A DNA stretch of 64,000 nucleotides from Clostridiales bacterium (lineage in GTDB: Bacteria; Bacillota; Clostridia; Saccharofermentanales; Saccharofermentanaceae). Below the pieces are notes generated by a model, which ran no database searches, was not told the DNA's origin, and saw only the letters and a program-made list of their open reading frames with translations. Every line of letters starts with the position of its first letter. Position 1 is the stretch's first letter. Below are positions 8,495 through 16,520 of the stretch, in pieces. The translations under genes and the position numbers were made by a program. The stretch lies in NCBI GenBank assembly GCA_017551625.1, contig JAFZLF010000005.1:1-64000 (forward strand), given 5' to 3'.

Positions 8495-9766
8495 ATGAGC
8501 ATCAATTCTGCAGAGATCATCTGTGTCGGTACAGAACTTCTGATGGGTCACACCCTTAATACCAATTCCGCTTTCCTCGCAAGAGAACTGGTCTCGCTCG
8601 GCATCTCATCTTATCGCCAGATCGTGGTCGGCGATAACCATGAGCGTCTCGCCGAGCAGATCAAGGAGAGTGCTTCCCGTGCGGATCTGGTGATCCTGAC
8701 AGGGGGATTAGGTCCAACGACAGATGATATTACGATGGGCGTGGCCGCATCGGTCGCTGGAAAAGAACTGGTATTTGACGAAGAGAGTTTCCAAAACATG
8801 AGTGAGTATTTCCGCCGCCTCTGCAGAAATATGCCGAAGAGCAACAGAAAACAGGCGATGCTCCCGGAAGGAGCGACGATCCTGAAGAATAATAACGGTA
8901 CTGCGCCGGGCGCGATCTTCGAGTATGCCTGCCCGAGTGATCAGGATCCGGACCGAGTCGTACATTTCGTACTTCTCCCGGGCCCGCCGTCCGAGATGAA
9001 ACTGATGTTTACCGAGCAGGCAAGACCGGTCCTCGAGAAGATGAGTGATTCGAAGTTCGTCACGAAGTTCGTACACCTCTTTGGTATCGGTGAGTCCGAT
9101 GCGGCAGAGCGCATCTCCGATCTGATCGACGCGCAGACGAATCCTACCATTGCTCCGTATGCCGCGGAAGGTGAGTGTATGTTCCGCGTCACTCAGCGCA
9201 TCGGCAAGGATGAAGAAGAGAAGGATCTCATCACACCGATCATCGACGTCATGAAGGAACGCTTCGGCCAGTGCATCTACGAGATCGGCACCCGTCCGCT
9301 GAAGCAGGTCGCATATGATCTTCTTCTTGAGAAAAATAAGACTGTCAGTTTCGCTGAGAGTTGCACGGCCGGCATGGTATCTTCCGAGTTCGTAGATATC
9401 CCGGGTGCTTCCCAGGTGTTCATGGGTTCGGTCGTTTCATACGGCAATAAGGTCAAGAGCAATCTTCTCGGAGTTTCCGATGATGTCCTCGATAACCTCG
9501 GTGCCGTCAGCCGCGAATGTGCGCAGGAGATGGCCGAAGGCGCAAGAAAACTGCTGGGTACGGATATCGCCGTTTCCATCACGGGTATCGCAGGTCCGAC
9601 AGGTGAGAGTGCTGTGAAACCGGTAGGTCTCGTATATCTGGCGCTTGCCGACGAGAAGGGCACGGAGGTAAAGGAAGTGCACTTAAGCGGTAACAGAAGC
9701 CGCGTCCGTCATGTGGCCGTTCTCCATGCCTTTAATATGATCCGGATGAGACTGCTGCATGAGTAA
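8495..9766 (+). CDS. cinA: CinA-family nicotinamide-nucleotide amidohydrolase
   Basis: A 423-residue CinA with two parts. The N-terminal molybdopterin-binding-like domain (about 1-170) carries TGGLGPTTDD. The C-terminal amidase domain (about 265-423) carries the FAESCTAGMVSSEFVD and SITGIAGPTG segments. In other bacteria CinA recycles NMN and is often next to recA, as here with only murJ between. The start chosen is the ATG one base after the folD stop; an overlapping in-frame GTG is the alternative. Confidence 0.93.
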   Translation: MSINSAEIICVGTELLMGHTLNTNSAFLARELVSLGISSYRQIVVGDNHERLAEQIKESASRADLVILTGGLGPTTDDITMGVAASVAGKELVFDEESFQNMSEYFRRLCRNMPKSNRKQAMLPEGATILKNNNGTAPGAIFEYACPSDQDPDRVVHFVLLPGPPSEMKLMFTEQARPVLEKMSDSKFVTKFVHLFGIGESDAAERISDLIDAQTNPTIAPYAAEGECMFRVTQRIGKDEEEKDLITPIIDVMKERFGQCIYEIGTRPLKQVAYDLLLEKNKTVSFAESCTAGMVSSEFVDIPGASQVFMGSVVSYGNKVKSNLLGVSDDVLDNLGAVSRECAQEMAEGARKLLGTDIAVSITGIAGPTGESAVKPVGLVYLALADEKGTEVKEVHLSGNRSRVRHVAVLHAFNMIRMRLLHE

Positions 9767-11441
9767 TCAGGGGAGACCGGCAAGACCCGAAGCGGGTAAA
9801 GTGCAGGGGAATAGGCAGCAGAACGAAGGAAGCGCTGCTTCTTCCGGAAAAAAGGGCGGCACACGCACGCGTAGCATTGCTTTTTCCACAGTGATCATGA
9901 TCATCGGACTCTTTTTCTCAAAAGGGTCCAGTTTTCTGCGTAATATCCTCGTGGCGCATGTCTTTGACAACACGTACCGCGATGCCTTTATCGCGGCGTT
10001 TCTGATCCCGGACTTCTTCTTCGCGCTTTTAGTCGGCGGTTCGATCCAGTCGGCCATCACGCCCACTCTGTCGCGGGCCATCGAGCAGAAGACCCTGAAG
10101 AAGACATGGAAGGGCGTCAGTGTTTTTGTCACGTTAATGAGCATCGTTCTTCTGGTCGCGATCCTTTTCGGCGAGATCTTCTCCGGCGCGCTTTATAACC
10201 TCTTCTATCAGGGCAAGAACCCGGATGTCGTGCGTCTGGCCGGGAATATGGCGCGGACGCTCTATCCGCAGATCTTCTTTATGATGCTCGCGGCGCTCTG
10301 TATCGGCGTGCTAAATGCATATAAGAAATTCGGTTCGACGGCCTTCGGTCCGACGATCTATAATATCGGAGTGCTGATCGCGATCTTCTTCCTCGGCGCT
10401 TCCAATCCGAGCCATCTCTACATGACCGGTGTCGGCATCATGGCGGCGGCGATGGTGTTTTTCATCTTCCAGCTCTACATGGGCAGAAGAGAAGTCGTCC
10501 ACTATAAGCCTTCTGTCGATACGCATGATCCGGAGTTCCGGCGGCTCTTTAAGCTGGCGGTCCCGATCCTGATCTCCGCGTCGATCGTGCAGATCAATAT
10601 GCTGCTTCTGAATTCTTTCGCGTCGCGATTTGACGAGGGCTCCATCTATGCGCTGAATAACGCATCCACACTGTGGCAGCTGCCGTACGGCATCTTCGCC
10701 GTCGGTATCGGTAATGTTATGCTTCCGTCGCTCGCGGCGCTGTATTCCACGAAGAAGTATAAGGATGCAGGCGATCTTCTGGGACGAAGCATCAAGAACG
10801 CGCTTTTCCTGGCGGTGCCGTGTGCCGGTATCTTCCTGATCCTCCGTTTCGATCTGGTAAAAGCCGTATATCAGTGGTCGTCGAGCTATACCGACGAGAA
10901 TGCGGAGATGGCGGCGATGTTCCTGATCGGCTATTGCGCATCGATCATCCTGCAGTCCGTGATCTTCATCCTGAATCAGGCTTACTACGCGATCGAGAAT
11001 ACGAGATTCCCGCTCTTTGCCGGTGTTGTCTCGATGATCGTAAACTTCGGCCTCTGCTACCTGTTTGTCTCGGTCGGCATGGGCCCGATGTCCATCACCA
11101 TCGCATACTCGATCTCCTGTGCGGTCCGTCTGGCGCTTCTGGTCGTGGTCTATAACAGGAACAAACGTCTCGCGCCGAAGAACATCCGGCTGTTCCTGGT
11201 GAAATCTGCCGTCTGCCTTCTGGTCATGATGGCCGGGCTTTATCTGATCGGTCTCGTCCCGTTCTCGCCGAGCCGCAAGCTCTTCCATCTGGTGTGGTTC
11301 GGGGTACAGTCTCTGTTCGGATTTGTTCTTTATTTCGCGACGGCTTTCCTCCTTCACATGGAGGAACTCCAGGCCGCCTACGACAAGTATATCGCCCGTT
11401 TCTTCAGAAAGAAGAAGCCTTCTTCCGGCCCTGTCCGCTGA
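9759..11441 (+). CDS. murJ: Lipid II flippase MurJ
   Basis: A 560-residue MviN/MurJ-type membrane protein of the MOP superfamily with about 14 membrane segments and a charged cytosolic N-terminus of some 40 residues. Family features include the FFSKGSSFLRNILVA segment in the first span and ALNNASTLWQLPYGIFAVGIG near the middle. It flips lipid II for peptidoglycan synthesis. It overlaps cinA by eight bases. A complex inverted-repeat region follows before the recA promoter. Confidence 0.93.
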   Translation: MSNQGRPARPEAGKVQGNRQQNEGSAASSGKKGGTRTRSIAFSTVIMIIGLFFSKGSSFLRNILVAHVFDNTYRDAFIAAFLIPDFFFALLVGGSIQSAITPTLSRAIEQKTLKKTWKGVSVFVTLMSIVLLVAILFGEIFSGALYNLFYQGKNPDVVRLAGNMARTLYPQIFFMMLAALCIGVLNAYKKFGSTAFGPTIYNIGVLIAIFFLGASNPSHLYMTGVGIMAAAMVFFIFQLYMGRREVVHYKPSVDTHDPEFRRLFKLAVPILISASIVQINMLLLNSFASRFDEGSIYALNNASTLWQLPYGIFAVGIGNVMLPSLAALYSTKKYKDAGDLLGRSIKNALFLAVPCAGIFLILRFDLVKAVYQWSSSYTDENAEMAAMFLIGYCASIILQSVIFILNQAYYAIENTRFPLFAGVVSMIVNFGLCYLFVSVGMGPMSITIAYSISCAVRLALLVVVYNRNKRLAPKNIRLFLVKSAVCLLVMMAGLYLIGLVPFSPSRKLFHLVWFGVQSLFGFVLYFATAFLLHMEELQAAYDKYIARFFRKKKPSSGPVR

Positions 11442-11510
11442 GTCTTCGCGGATATTCGACAAAACGACTCCGGTTGTCGGAAATTGTCGAAAAATCTTCC
11501 CGAAAAGCAC

Positions 11511-11539
11511 TTGACGATGTGGTATTGTATTGTTAAGAT
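11511..11539 (+). promoter_or_regulatory. recA promoter
   Basis: TTGACG (11511-11516) and TAAGAT (11534-11539) are 17 bases apart, so recA is transcribed independently of murJ. Confidence 0.7.
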
Positions 11540-11549
11540 TAAACAAGAT

Positions 11550-11563
11550 AGAACGAATGTTCG
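11550..11563. promoter_or_regulatory. LexA (SOS) box upstream of recA
   Basis: AGAACGAATGTTCG matches the Gram-positive SOS box CGAAC-N4-GTTYG at all but the first base. It begins ten bases after the -10 element, over the likely transcription start, which is a good repressor position. lexA is in this window at 58.6 kb. Confidence 0.85.
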
Positions 11564-11577
11564 ATAGGGAGGTTCTT

Positions 11578-12684
11578 ATGGCGAAGAAGGATTCGAATAA
11601 GTCAACACAAGATGTGTCGAAGAAGGTAGATAGTGAGAGAGCGAAGGCCCTGGATGCGGCCTTGATGCAGATCGAGAAGCAGTTTGGTAAGGGCGCGGTC
11701 ATGCGCCTCGGTGAGCAGGCCGGTATGGTCGTTGATTCGATCCCGACCGGAGCGCTCACTCTGGATATCGCACTGGGTGTCGGCGGTTTGCCGAAGGGAA
11801 GGATCATCGAGATCTACGGGCCGGAGTCTTCCGGTAAGACCACAGTAGCGCTTCATGTCGTTGCAGAGGCACAGAAACAGGGCGGAACGGCGGCCTTTAT
11901 CGATGCCGAGCATGCTCTCGATCCGGAGTATGCCGCGAAGATCGGTGTCAATATCGATGAGCTCATCGTTTCCCAGCCGGATACCGGTGAGCAGGCGCTG
12001 GAGATTACGGAAGCGCTCGTCCGCAGCGGCGCGATCGATGTAGTGGTCATTGACTCGGTCGCAGCACTTGTTCCGAAGGCCGAGATCGATGGCGAGATGG
12101 GTGATTCCCACGTTGGACTTCAGGCCCGCCTCATGTCCCAGGCTCTCCGCAAGCTCGCAGGTATCGTCAGTAAGTCCAGTACCGTATGTATCTTCATTAA
12201 CCAGCTCCGTGAGAAGGTCGGTGTCATGTTCGGTAATCCCGAGACCACACCGGGCGGCCGTGCTCTGAAGTTCTATTCCTCCGTCCGTCTGGATGTCCGT
12301 CGTGTCGAGTCTCTCCGTAACGGCAGTGAGGTCATCGGTAACCACACGCGTGTCAAGGTCGTGAAGAACAAGGTCGCTCCGCCGTTCCGTGATGCCGAGT
12401 TCGACATCATGTACGGTGAGGGTATCTCCAAGGAGGGCTGTATCATCGATCTGGCGGTGGATAAGGACATCATGGAGAAGTCCGGTTCCTGGTTCTCCTA
12501 TAAGGGACAGAAGATCGGTCAGGGCAAGGATAATGCGAAGACCTATCTGAAGGAGCATCCTGAAGTTCGAGATGAGATCGAAGAGAAGATCCGTGCGCTC
12601 ATCGCCGGTAATGCGGTTTCCGAGGAGCCCGTGCAGGAGGAAGCTTCCGATGATGACGAGGATTTCCTCGGTATCGATGTCTGA
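11578..12684 (+). CDS. recA: Recombinase RecA
   Basis: A 368-residue RecA. It forms filaments on single-stranded DNA, drives strand exchange and triggers LexA self-cleavage. Walker A GPESSGKT is at 81-88, and the segments [16 protein letters not shown] and [15 protein letters not shown] are characteristic. The acidic C-terminal tail ([10 protein letters not shown]) is present. The ATG has GGGAGG upstream; an in-frame start further upstream would lie before the SOS box and is rejected. recX follows. Confidence 0.98.
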   Translation: MAKKDSNKSTQDVSKKVDSERAKALDAALMQIEKQFGKGAVMRLGEQAGMVVDSIPTGALTLDIALGVGGLPKGRIIEIYGPESSGKTTVALHVVAEAQKQGGTAAFIDAEHALDPEYAAKIGVNIDELIVSQPDTGEQALEITEALVRSGAIDVVVIDSVAALVPKAEIDGEMGDSHVGLQARLMSQALRKLAGIVSKSSTVCIFINQLREKVGVMFGNPETTPGGRALKFYSSVRLDVRRVESLRNGSEVIGNHTRVKVVKNKVAPPFRDAEFDIMYGEGISKEGCIIDLAVDKDIMEKSGSWFSYKGQKIGQGKDNAKTYLKEHPEVRDEIEEKIRALIAGNAVSEEPVQEEASDDDEDFLGIDV

Positions 12685-12722
12685 TCCTTAAACGGGATGA
12701 CCTGTTTTAAGAAGGACTTGTT

Positions 12723-13208
12723 ATGAATAGAGACCTTCAATATAGTGATGCAAGAAACCAAGCGATCGCCCATATCGGCATCGCTGTTTCTTCTTCCGGG
12801 AAGATTCGGGAGTTCCTAGAGGAGAAGGGTTACGTTTCCGATGTGATCGAAGATGTGATCGAGCAGCTCACGGAAGAGAAGTATGTCGATGATGCCCGTT
12901 ATGCGAGGAAGATCCTCCGTGCCCGCTCGGGGAGTAAGGCGGAAGGAAGATTGAAACTTCAGGCCCGCCTCGAGGCGGCAGGTGTCGCGCCGGATGTGAT
13001 CTCGGATGTTCTTTCCGAGCCGGCGTATGCCGATGAGAATACGATCATGGAAGTGATCCGTGACCGTTTCCCGGCAAGTTCTTTTTCCACGGATCCTTCT
13101 GAGACCAAGCGTCAACTGGCCAAGGCGATCCGCTATCTCGAGAGTCGCGGATATTCCTCTTCCTTGGCGCTCTCGTCTTTCAGAAATCTTCTAAATGATG
13201 TAGAATAA
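12723..13208 (+). CDS. recX: RecA regulator RecX
   Basis: A 161-residue RecX, the small all-helical modulator of RecA filaments. It has the typical tandem three-helix repeats: LEEKGYVSDVIEDVIEQL with EEKYVDDARYAR, then LKLQARLEAAGVAPDVI, then AIRYLESRGYS. Its position 38 bases after recA fits the family. It is likely co-transcribed with recA and so under the same SOS control. Confidence 0.92.
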   Translation: MNRDLQYSDARNQAIAHIGIAVSSSGKIREFLEEKGYVSDVIEDVIEQLTEEKYVDDARYARKILRARSGSKAEGRLKLQARLEAAGVAPDVISDVLSEPAYADENTIMEVIRDRFPASSFSTDPSETKRQLAKAIRYLESRGYSSSLALSSFRNLLNDVE

Positions 13209-13239
13209 CCTGTATACGTTGAAGAAATGGCAGGTTTTT
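13207..13239 (+). terminator. Weak terminator-like hairpin after recX
   Basis: AACCTG (13207-13212) pairs with CAGGTT (13231-13236), followed by three more T. The stem is only six base pairs, so termination may be partial. Confidence 0.4.
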
Positions 13240-13247
13240 GATTATTT

Positions 13248-14603
13248 ATGCAGCATACGGTCTCGATGATCTCTCTCGGATGTTCGAAGAACCTCGTGGA
13301 TGCCGAGTGCATGACCGCGATCCTTCGAAATGACGGCTATACCATGGTCGACGATATCTCGAAGGCCGAGGCTGTAGTCATCAATACCTGCGGGTTTATC
13401 GAGAGCGCGAAGAAAGAAGCGATCGACACGATCCTCGAGGTGGCTTCTCTCAAGAAGAAAAGACGTAAACTCAAGTACATCATCGTGACGGGCTGTCTTT
13501 CCCAGAGATATCCGGATGATATCCGAAAGAGCCTGCCGGAAGTTGATGCCGTGCTCGGGACCTCCCATTATCAGGATATCTCCGAAGTGGTCGGCAAGCT
13601 GTTCAGAAAAGATCCGATGGACTGGAATGCCTATATCGGAAGAGCGGGGAGCCTCTCGCATATGATGACGGATCGTGAGATCTCGACGCATCCCTATGCA
13701 TGGCTGAAGATCGCGGAAGGCTGCTCGAACGGATGCGCATTCTGCGCGATCCCGGGCATCCGCGGCAAGTACCTCTCCAGGCCGATGGAAGATATCCTAA
13801 AAGAGGCAAAGGTCCTTGCGAAGAAGGGCTGCGGCGAGATCATCCTGGCGGCGCAGGATACGACCGGATACGGCCGGGATCTGTATGGTGAGAGAAAGCT
13901 CGCAGAGCTTCTGAATAAACTTAGTAGAATCAAGGGGATCCGCTCGATCCGCATCATGTACGCCTATATCGACGGGATCACGGATGAACTGATCCATGAG
14001 ATGGCGACGAATAAGAAAGTCCTGCATTATCTTGATATTCCGGTGCAGCACGGAGATGACGAGATACTTAAGAAGATGAGAAGAAGGGATACGGCCGCTT
14101 CCATCACGAAAACGATCGAGAAACTCAGAAAGAAAATCCCGGACATCGCGATCCGCTCTACTGTTATGGTCGGTTTTCCTGGTGAGAAGAAGAAGAATTT
14201 CGAAAATCTCCTGAAGATGCTGAAGATCTGGCGTTTCCAGTGCCTCGGCTGCTTCATCTATTCTCCGGAAGAGGGGACGCTCGGCTATAAGATGCACCCG
14301 CGTGTCAGAAAAGACGTCTCGGAGCGCCGCTATAACCGCGTCATGGAACTTCAGCAGGAGATCTCGCTTTCTTATAATGAAGCGCGTGTCGGCACAATTG
14401 TGGACGTGACTATTGATTCTATTGCTGAAGATGGTATATTCTACTTGGGACGTTCTTTTTCTGAAGCACCGGAAGTTGACCCTGTGATCTATGTCGCTTC
14501 AACGACCAGACCGCTGGAGATCGGGGAGATTGTCCGGGTGAAGATCATGGAATGCACGCCTTATGAACTGACAGGAGTAACTGAAGATGAATCTGCCGAA
14601 TAA
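13248..14603 (+). CDS. rimO: Ribosomal protein S12 methylthiotransferase RimO
   Basis: A 451-residue radical-SAM methylthiotransferase. The N-terminal domain begins with the RimO-typical SLGCSKNLVD and has further cluster-binding Cys in NTCGF and TGCLSQRY. The radical-SAM motif C159-x3-C163-x2-C166 (CSNGCAFC) and a C-terminal TRAM domain follow. It adds methylthio to an Asp of ribosomal protein S12; the SLGCSKNLVD form argues for RimO over MiaB. The ribosome binding site is weak. The gene overlaps pgsA by 17 bases. Confidence 0.94.
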   Translation: MQHTVSMISLGCSKNLVDAECMTAILRNDGYTMVDDISKAEAVVINTCGFIESAKKEAIDTILEVASLKKKRRKLKYIIVTGCLSQRYPDDIRKSLPEVDAVLGTSHYQDISEVVGKLFRKDPMDWNAYIGRAGSLSHMMTDREISTHPYAWLKIAEGCSNGCAFCAIPGIRGKYLSRPMEDILKEAKVLAKKGCGEIILAAQDTTGYGRDLYGERKLAELLNKLSRIKGIRSIRIMYAYIDGITDELIHEMATNKKVLHYLDIPVQHGDDEILKKMRRRDTAASITKTIEKLRKKIPDIAIRSTVMVGFPGEKKKNFENLLKMLKIWRFQCLGCFIYSPEEGTLGYKMHPRVRKDVSERRYNRVMELQQEISLSYNEARVGTIVDVTIDSIAEDGIFYLGRSFSEAPEVDPVIYVASTTRPLEIGEIVRVKIMECTPYELTGVTEDESAE

Positions 14604-15216
14604 ACTATCCCTGACGAGAATCATTCTGGTTCCGTTTATTTTGCTGTTCATGCTTCCGATCCATATCGGTTCGTGGGCGCCGGCGGCCTGGAACGATTTC
14701 ATCTCCGAATACGGCATGATCGTCGCCGCGGTGCTCTTCGTGATCGCCTCGATCACGGATCTCGTGGACGGAAAGATCGCGAGAAAATATAACCTGATCA
14801 CCAATCTCGGTAAGTTCCTGGATTCGCTTGCAGATAAGATGCTCGTTATCTCCGTTCTGATCGCACTGGTCGACCTCAACCGAATCTCGGCGGTATGGGT
14901 GTGTATCATCGTGCTTCGTGAGTTCGCCGTGACCGGTATCCGTATGCTCGCGAGCGCGCAGGGTGTCGTCATGGCGGCGAAGATGATCGGTAAGATCAAG
15001 ACCGTCACCCAGATGATCGCCATCATCTATCTGATGTTCGAATCACTTCTTATCAAGATCTTCCATGCGATCCTGACCTCGGCGGAGGTTTCCGATATCA
15101 CATATTATGTCCAGATCGTCGGCAATATCCTCTTTATCGGATGTGTCATCATGACGATCATTTCGGGCATGGATTACGTCATGAATAACCTCAAGTACTT
15201 CAAAGAGAATAAATGA
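14587..15216 (+). CDS. pgsA: CDP-diacylglycerol-glycerol-3-phosphate 3-phosphatidyltransferase
   Basis: A 209-residue membrane enzyme of the CDP-alcohol phosphatidyltransferase family, making phosphatidylglycerol phosphate. The family motif D-x2-DG-x2-AR-x8-G-x3-D-x3-D is seen in full: TDLVDGKIARKY, then LGKFLDSLADK. Five to six membrane segments follow the usual pattern. The pairing with rimO is common in Firmicutes and the two are translationally coupled here. An AGGAG site precedes the ATG. Confidence 0.94.
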   Translation: MNLPNKLSLTRIILVPFILLFMLPIHIGSWAPAAWNDFISEYGMIVAAVLFVIASITDLVDGKIARKYNLITNLGKFLDSLADKMLVISVLIALVDLNRISAVWVCIIVLREFAVTGIRMLASAQGVVMAAKMIGKIKTVTQMIAIIYLMFESLLIKIFHAILTSAEVSDITYYVQIVGNILFIGCVIMTIISGMDYVMNNLKYFKENK

Positions 15217-15261
15217 TTGTTTGATTTTCAAAATATTTTCCTTTTTTATGCGAATTATGTA

Positions 15262-15290
15262 TTGACAATTCGAAATCTTTCGATTACAAA
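15262..15290 (+). promoter_or_regulatory. acpP promoter with internal inverted repeat
   Basis: TTGACA (15262-15267) and TACAAA (15285-15290) are 17 bases apart. Between them is the inverted repeat CGAAATCTTTCG (15271-15282), placed where a repressor would block polymerase. The FapR consensus known from Bacillus is not seen. Confidence 0.6.
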
Positions 15291-15336
15291 CATATATGAA
15301 GATTGCTAAAGAGCGATTTGACAGGAGGTTATTAAT

Positions 15337-15576
15337 ATGTCATCTGATTCTGTATTTGAGAAAGTAAAGGCGATTCTTGTGGATCAACTGAATATATCTG
15401 AAGATAGCGTACAGATGGATTCTCTCTTCGTAGATGATCTGAATGCGGATTCCCTCGATATGGTTGAGCTGGTTATGGCTATGGAGCAGGAATTCAACAT
15501 CTCCATCCCGGACGAAGAAGCAGAGCGCATCAAGACAGTCGGCGATGCAGTTGAGTTCATCAAGAGCAAGGCGTAA
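15337..15576 (+). CDS. acpP: Acyl carrier protein
   Basis: A 79-residue acidic acyl carrier protein. Ser39 in [12 protein letters not shown] is the 4'-phosphopantetheine attachment site. It carries growing acyl chains for fatty acid and phospholipid synthesis. It has a perfect AGGAGG site, its own promoter and a downstream hairpin, so it is a strongly expressed single gene next to rnc, a common Firmicute order (acpP-rnc-smc-ftsY). Confidence 0.97.
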   Translation: MSSDSVFEKVKAILVDQLNISEDSVQMDSLFVDDLNADSLDMVELVMAMEQEFNISIPDEEAERIKTVGDAVEFIKSKA

Positions 15577-15600
15577 TCACTGATACGATCTCATAACAAA

Positions 15601-15642
15601 ACAAAGGGAGCTGTTCCGATGAGGGGCAGCTTCTTTCTTTGT
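15601..15642 (+). terminator. Terminator-like hairpin after acpP
   Basis: Outer arms ACAAAG and CTTTGT and inner arms AGCTG and CAGCT form a two-part stem with T-rich sequence in its 3' side. It may only partly stop transcription into rnc. Confidence 0.45.
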
Positions 15643-15703
15643 CCGACATTCGGATTTTTGATATACTGATACCATAGAAAATACGAACAGGGTACGAAGG
15701 ATC

Positions 15704-16408
15704 ATGGAACGGGCATACGGCGCACAACATGAAAAACTCGAACAGCAGATCTCCTATTCTTTCTCGGATAAGGAGTTCCTGCTTCTGGCGCTGACGCACT
15801 CGACCTATGCATATGAGCACAGAAAATACGGCATCGTATCCAACCAGCGCCTCGAATTCCTCGGTGATGCGATCCTCGACTTCATCGTCGGTGAAGAGAT
15901 GTATAAGAGAAAACCCGCATGGGACGAGGGAAAGCTCTCGAAGCACCGCGCGCTGGTCGTGTGTGAGAAGACCCTCGCGAAGGTCGCCGGGCAGTTGTCT
16001 GTGGGACAGCTTCTCTTCCTCGGAAAAGGCGAAGAAGGAACGGGCGGGAGAACGAAGATCTCGACGCTCGCGGATACGATGGAATCACTCTTTGCCGCGA
16101 TCTACCTCGACGGCGGTTTTGACGAGGCAAAGAAAGTCGTCCTGAGTCTGCTTTCACCCTATATCGATCAGGCGATTCATGGTGACCTGATCTTCGACTA
16201 TAAGAGTAAACTCCTCGAGAAGGCCCAGATCCCGCAAAACCCGCATCAGGTTGCTTTTGAAGTGGTAAGGGAGGAAGGCCCCGTGCATGACCGGGTTTTC
16301 GAGGTGGCTGTGCTGATCGACGGAAACGAAGTCGTCCGCGCAGAAGGCCGGTCGAAGAAACAGGCCGAGCAGGAAGCCTCGCGTCTGGCGCTCGAGGCAT
16401 GGAAATAG
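15704..16408 (+). CDS. rnc: Ribonuclease III
   Basis: A 234-residue RNase III that cuts double-stranded RNA, including rRNA precursors. The catalytic signature RLEFLGDAILDFIVGEEMY is at about 45-63, and a second acidic cluster (LADTMESLFAAIYLDGG) lies near 125-140. A C-terminal double-stranded-RNA-binding domain (about 160-234) ends with KKQAEQEASRLALEAW. It lies just upstream of smc and ftsY, a widely conserved order. Confidence 0.96.
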   Translation: MERAYGAQHEKLEQQISYSFSDKEFLLLALTHSTYAYEHRKYGIVSNQRLEFLGDAILDFIVGEEMYKRKPAWDEGKLSKHRALVVCEKTLAKVAGQLSVGQLLFLGKGEEGTGGRTKISTLADTMESLFAAIYLDGGFDEAKKVVLSLLSPYIDQAIHGDLIFDYKSKLLEKAQIPQNPHQVAFEVVREEGPVHDRVFEVAVLIDGNEVVRAEGRSKKQAEQEASRLALEAWK

Positions 16409-16448
16409 ACCGGAATATCAGCACTTCCCGTGTCATAACAGAAATCGG

Positions 16449-16477
16449 AGCACCGTTCCTACTGTGACGGTGCTTTA
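16449..16477 (+). terminator. Hairpin between rnc and smc
   Basis: AGCACCGT (16449-16456) pairs with ACGGTGCT (16467-16474), followed by TTTA. The stem is good but the T tract is short, so read-through is likely. Confidence 0.55.
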
Positions 16478-16479
16478 TA

Positions 16480-16488
16480 TGTTATAAT
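16480..16488 (+). promoter_or_regulatory. Extended -10 promoter for smc
   Basis: TGTTATAAT is an extended -10 element lying 32 bases before the smc ATG. No clear -35 box is seen, as is usual for this promoter class. Confidence 0.5.
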
Positions 16489-16520
16489 GTATCTTCAAGA
16501 TTAAAAGGAAGAGACTGTCC

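Noticed and set aside
11447-11505. Second SOS box or simple terminator after murJ
   Set aside because: The TTCGACAA/TTGTCGAA and inner CGAC/GTCG repeats do not match the SOS consensus, and no T tract follows the stem.
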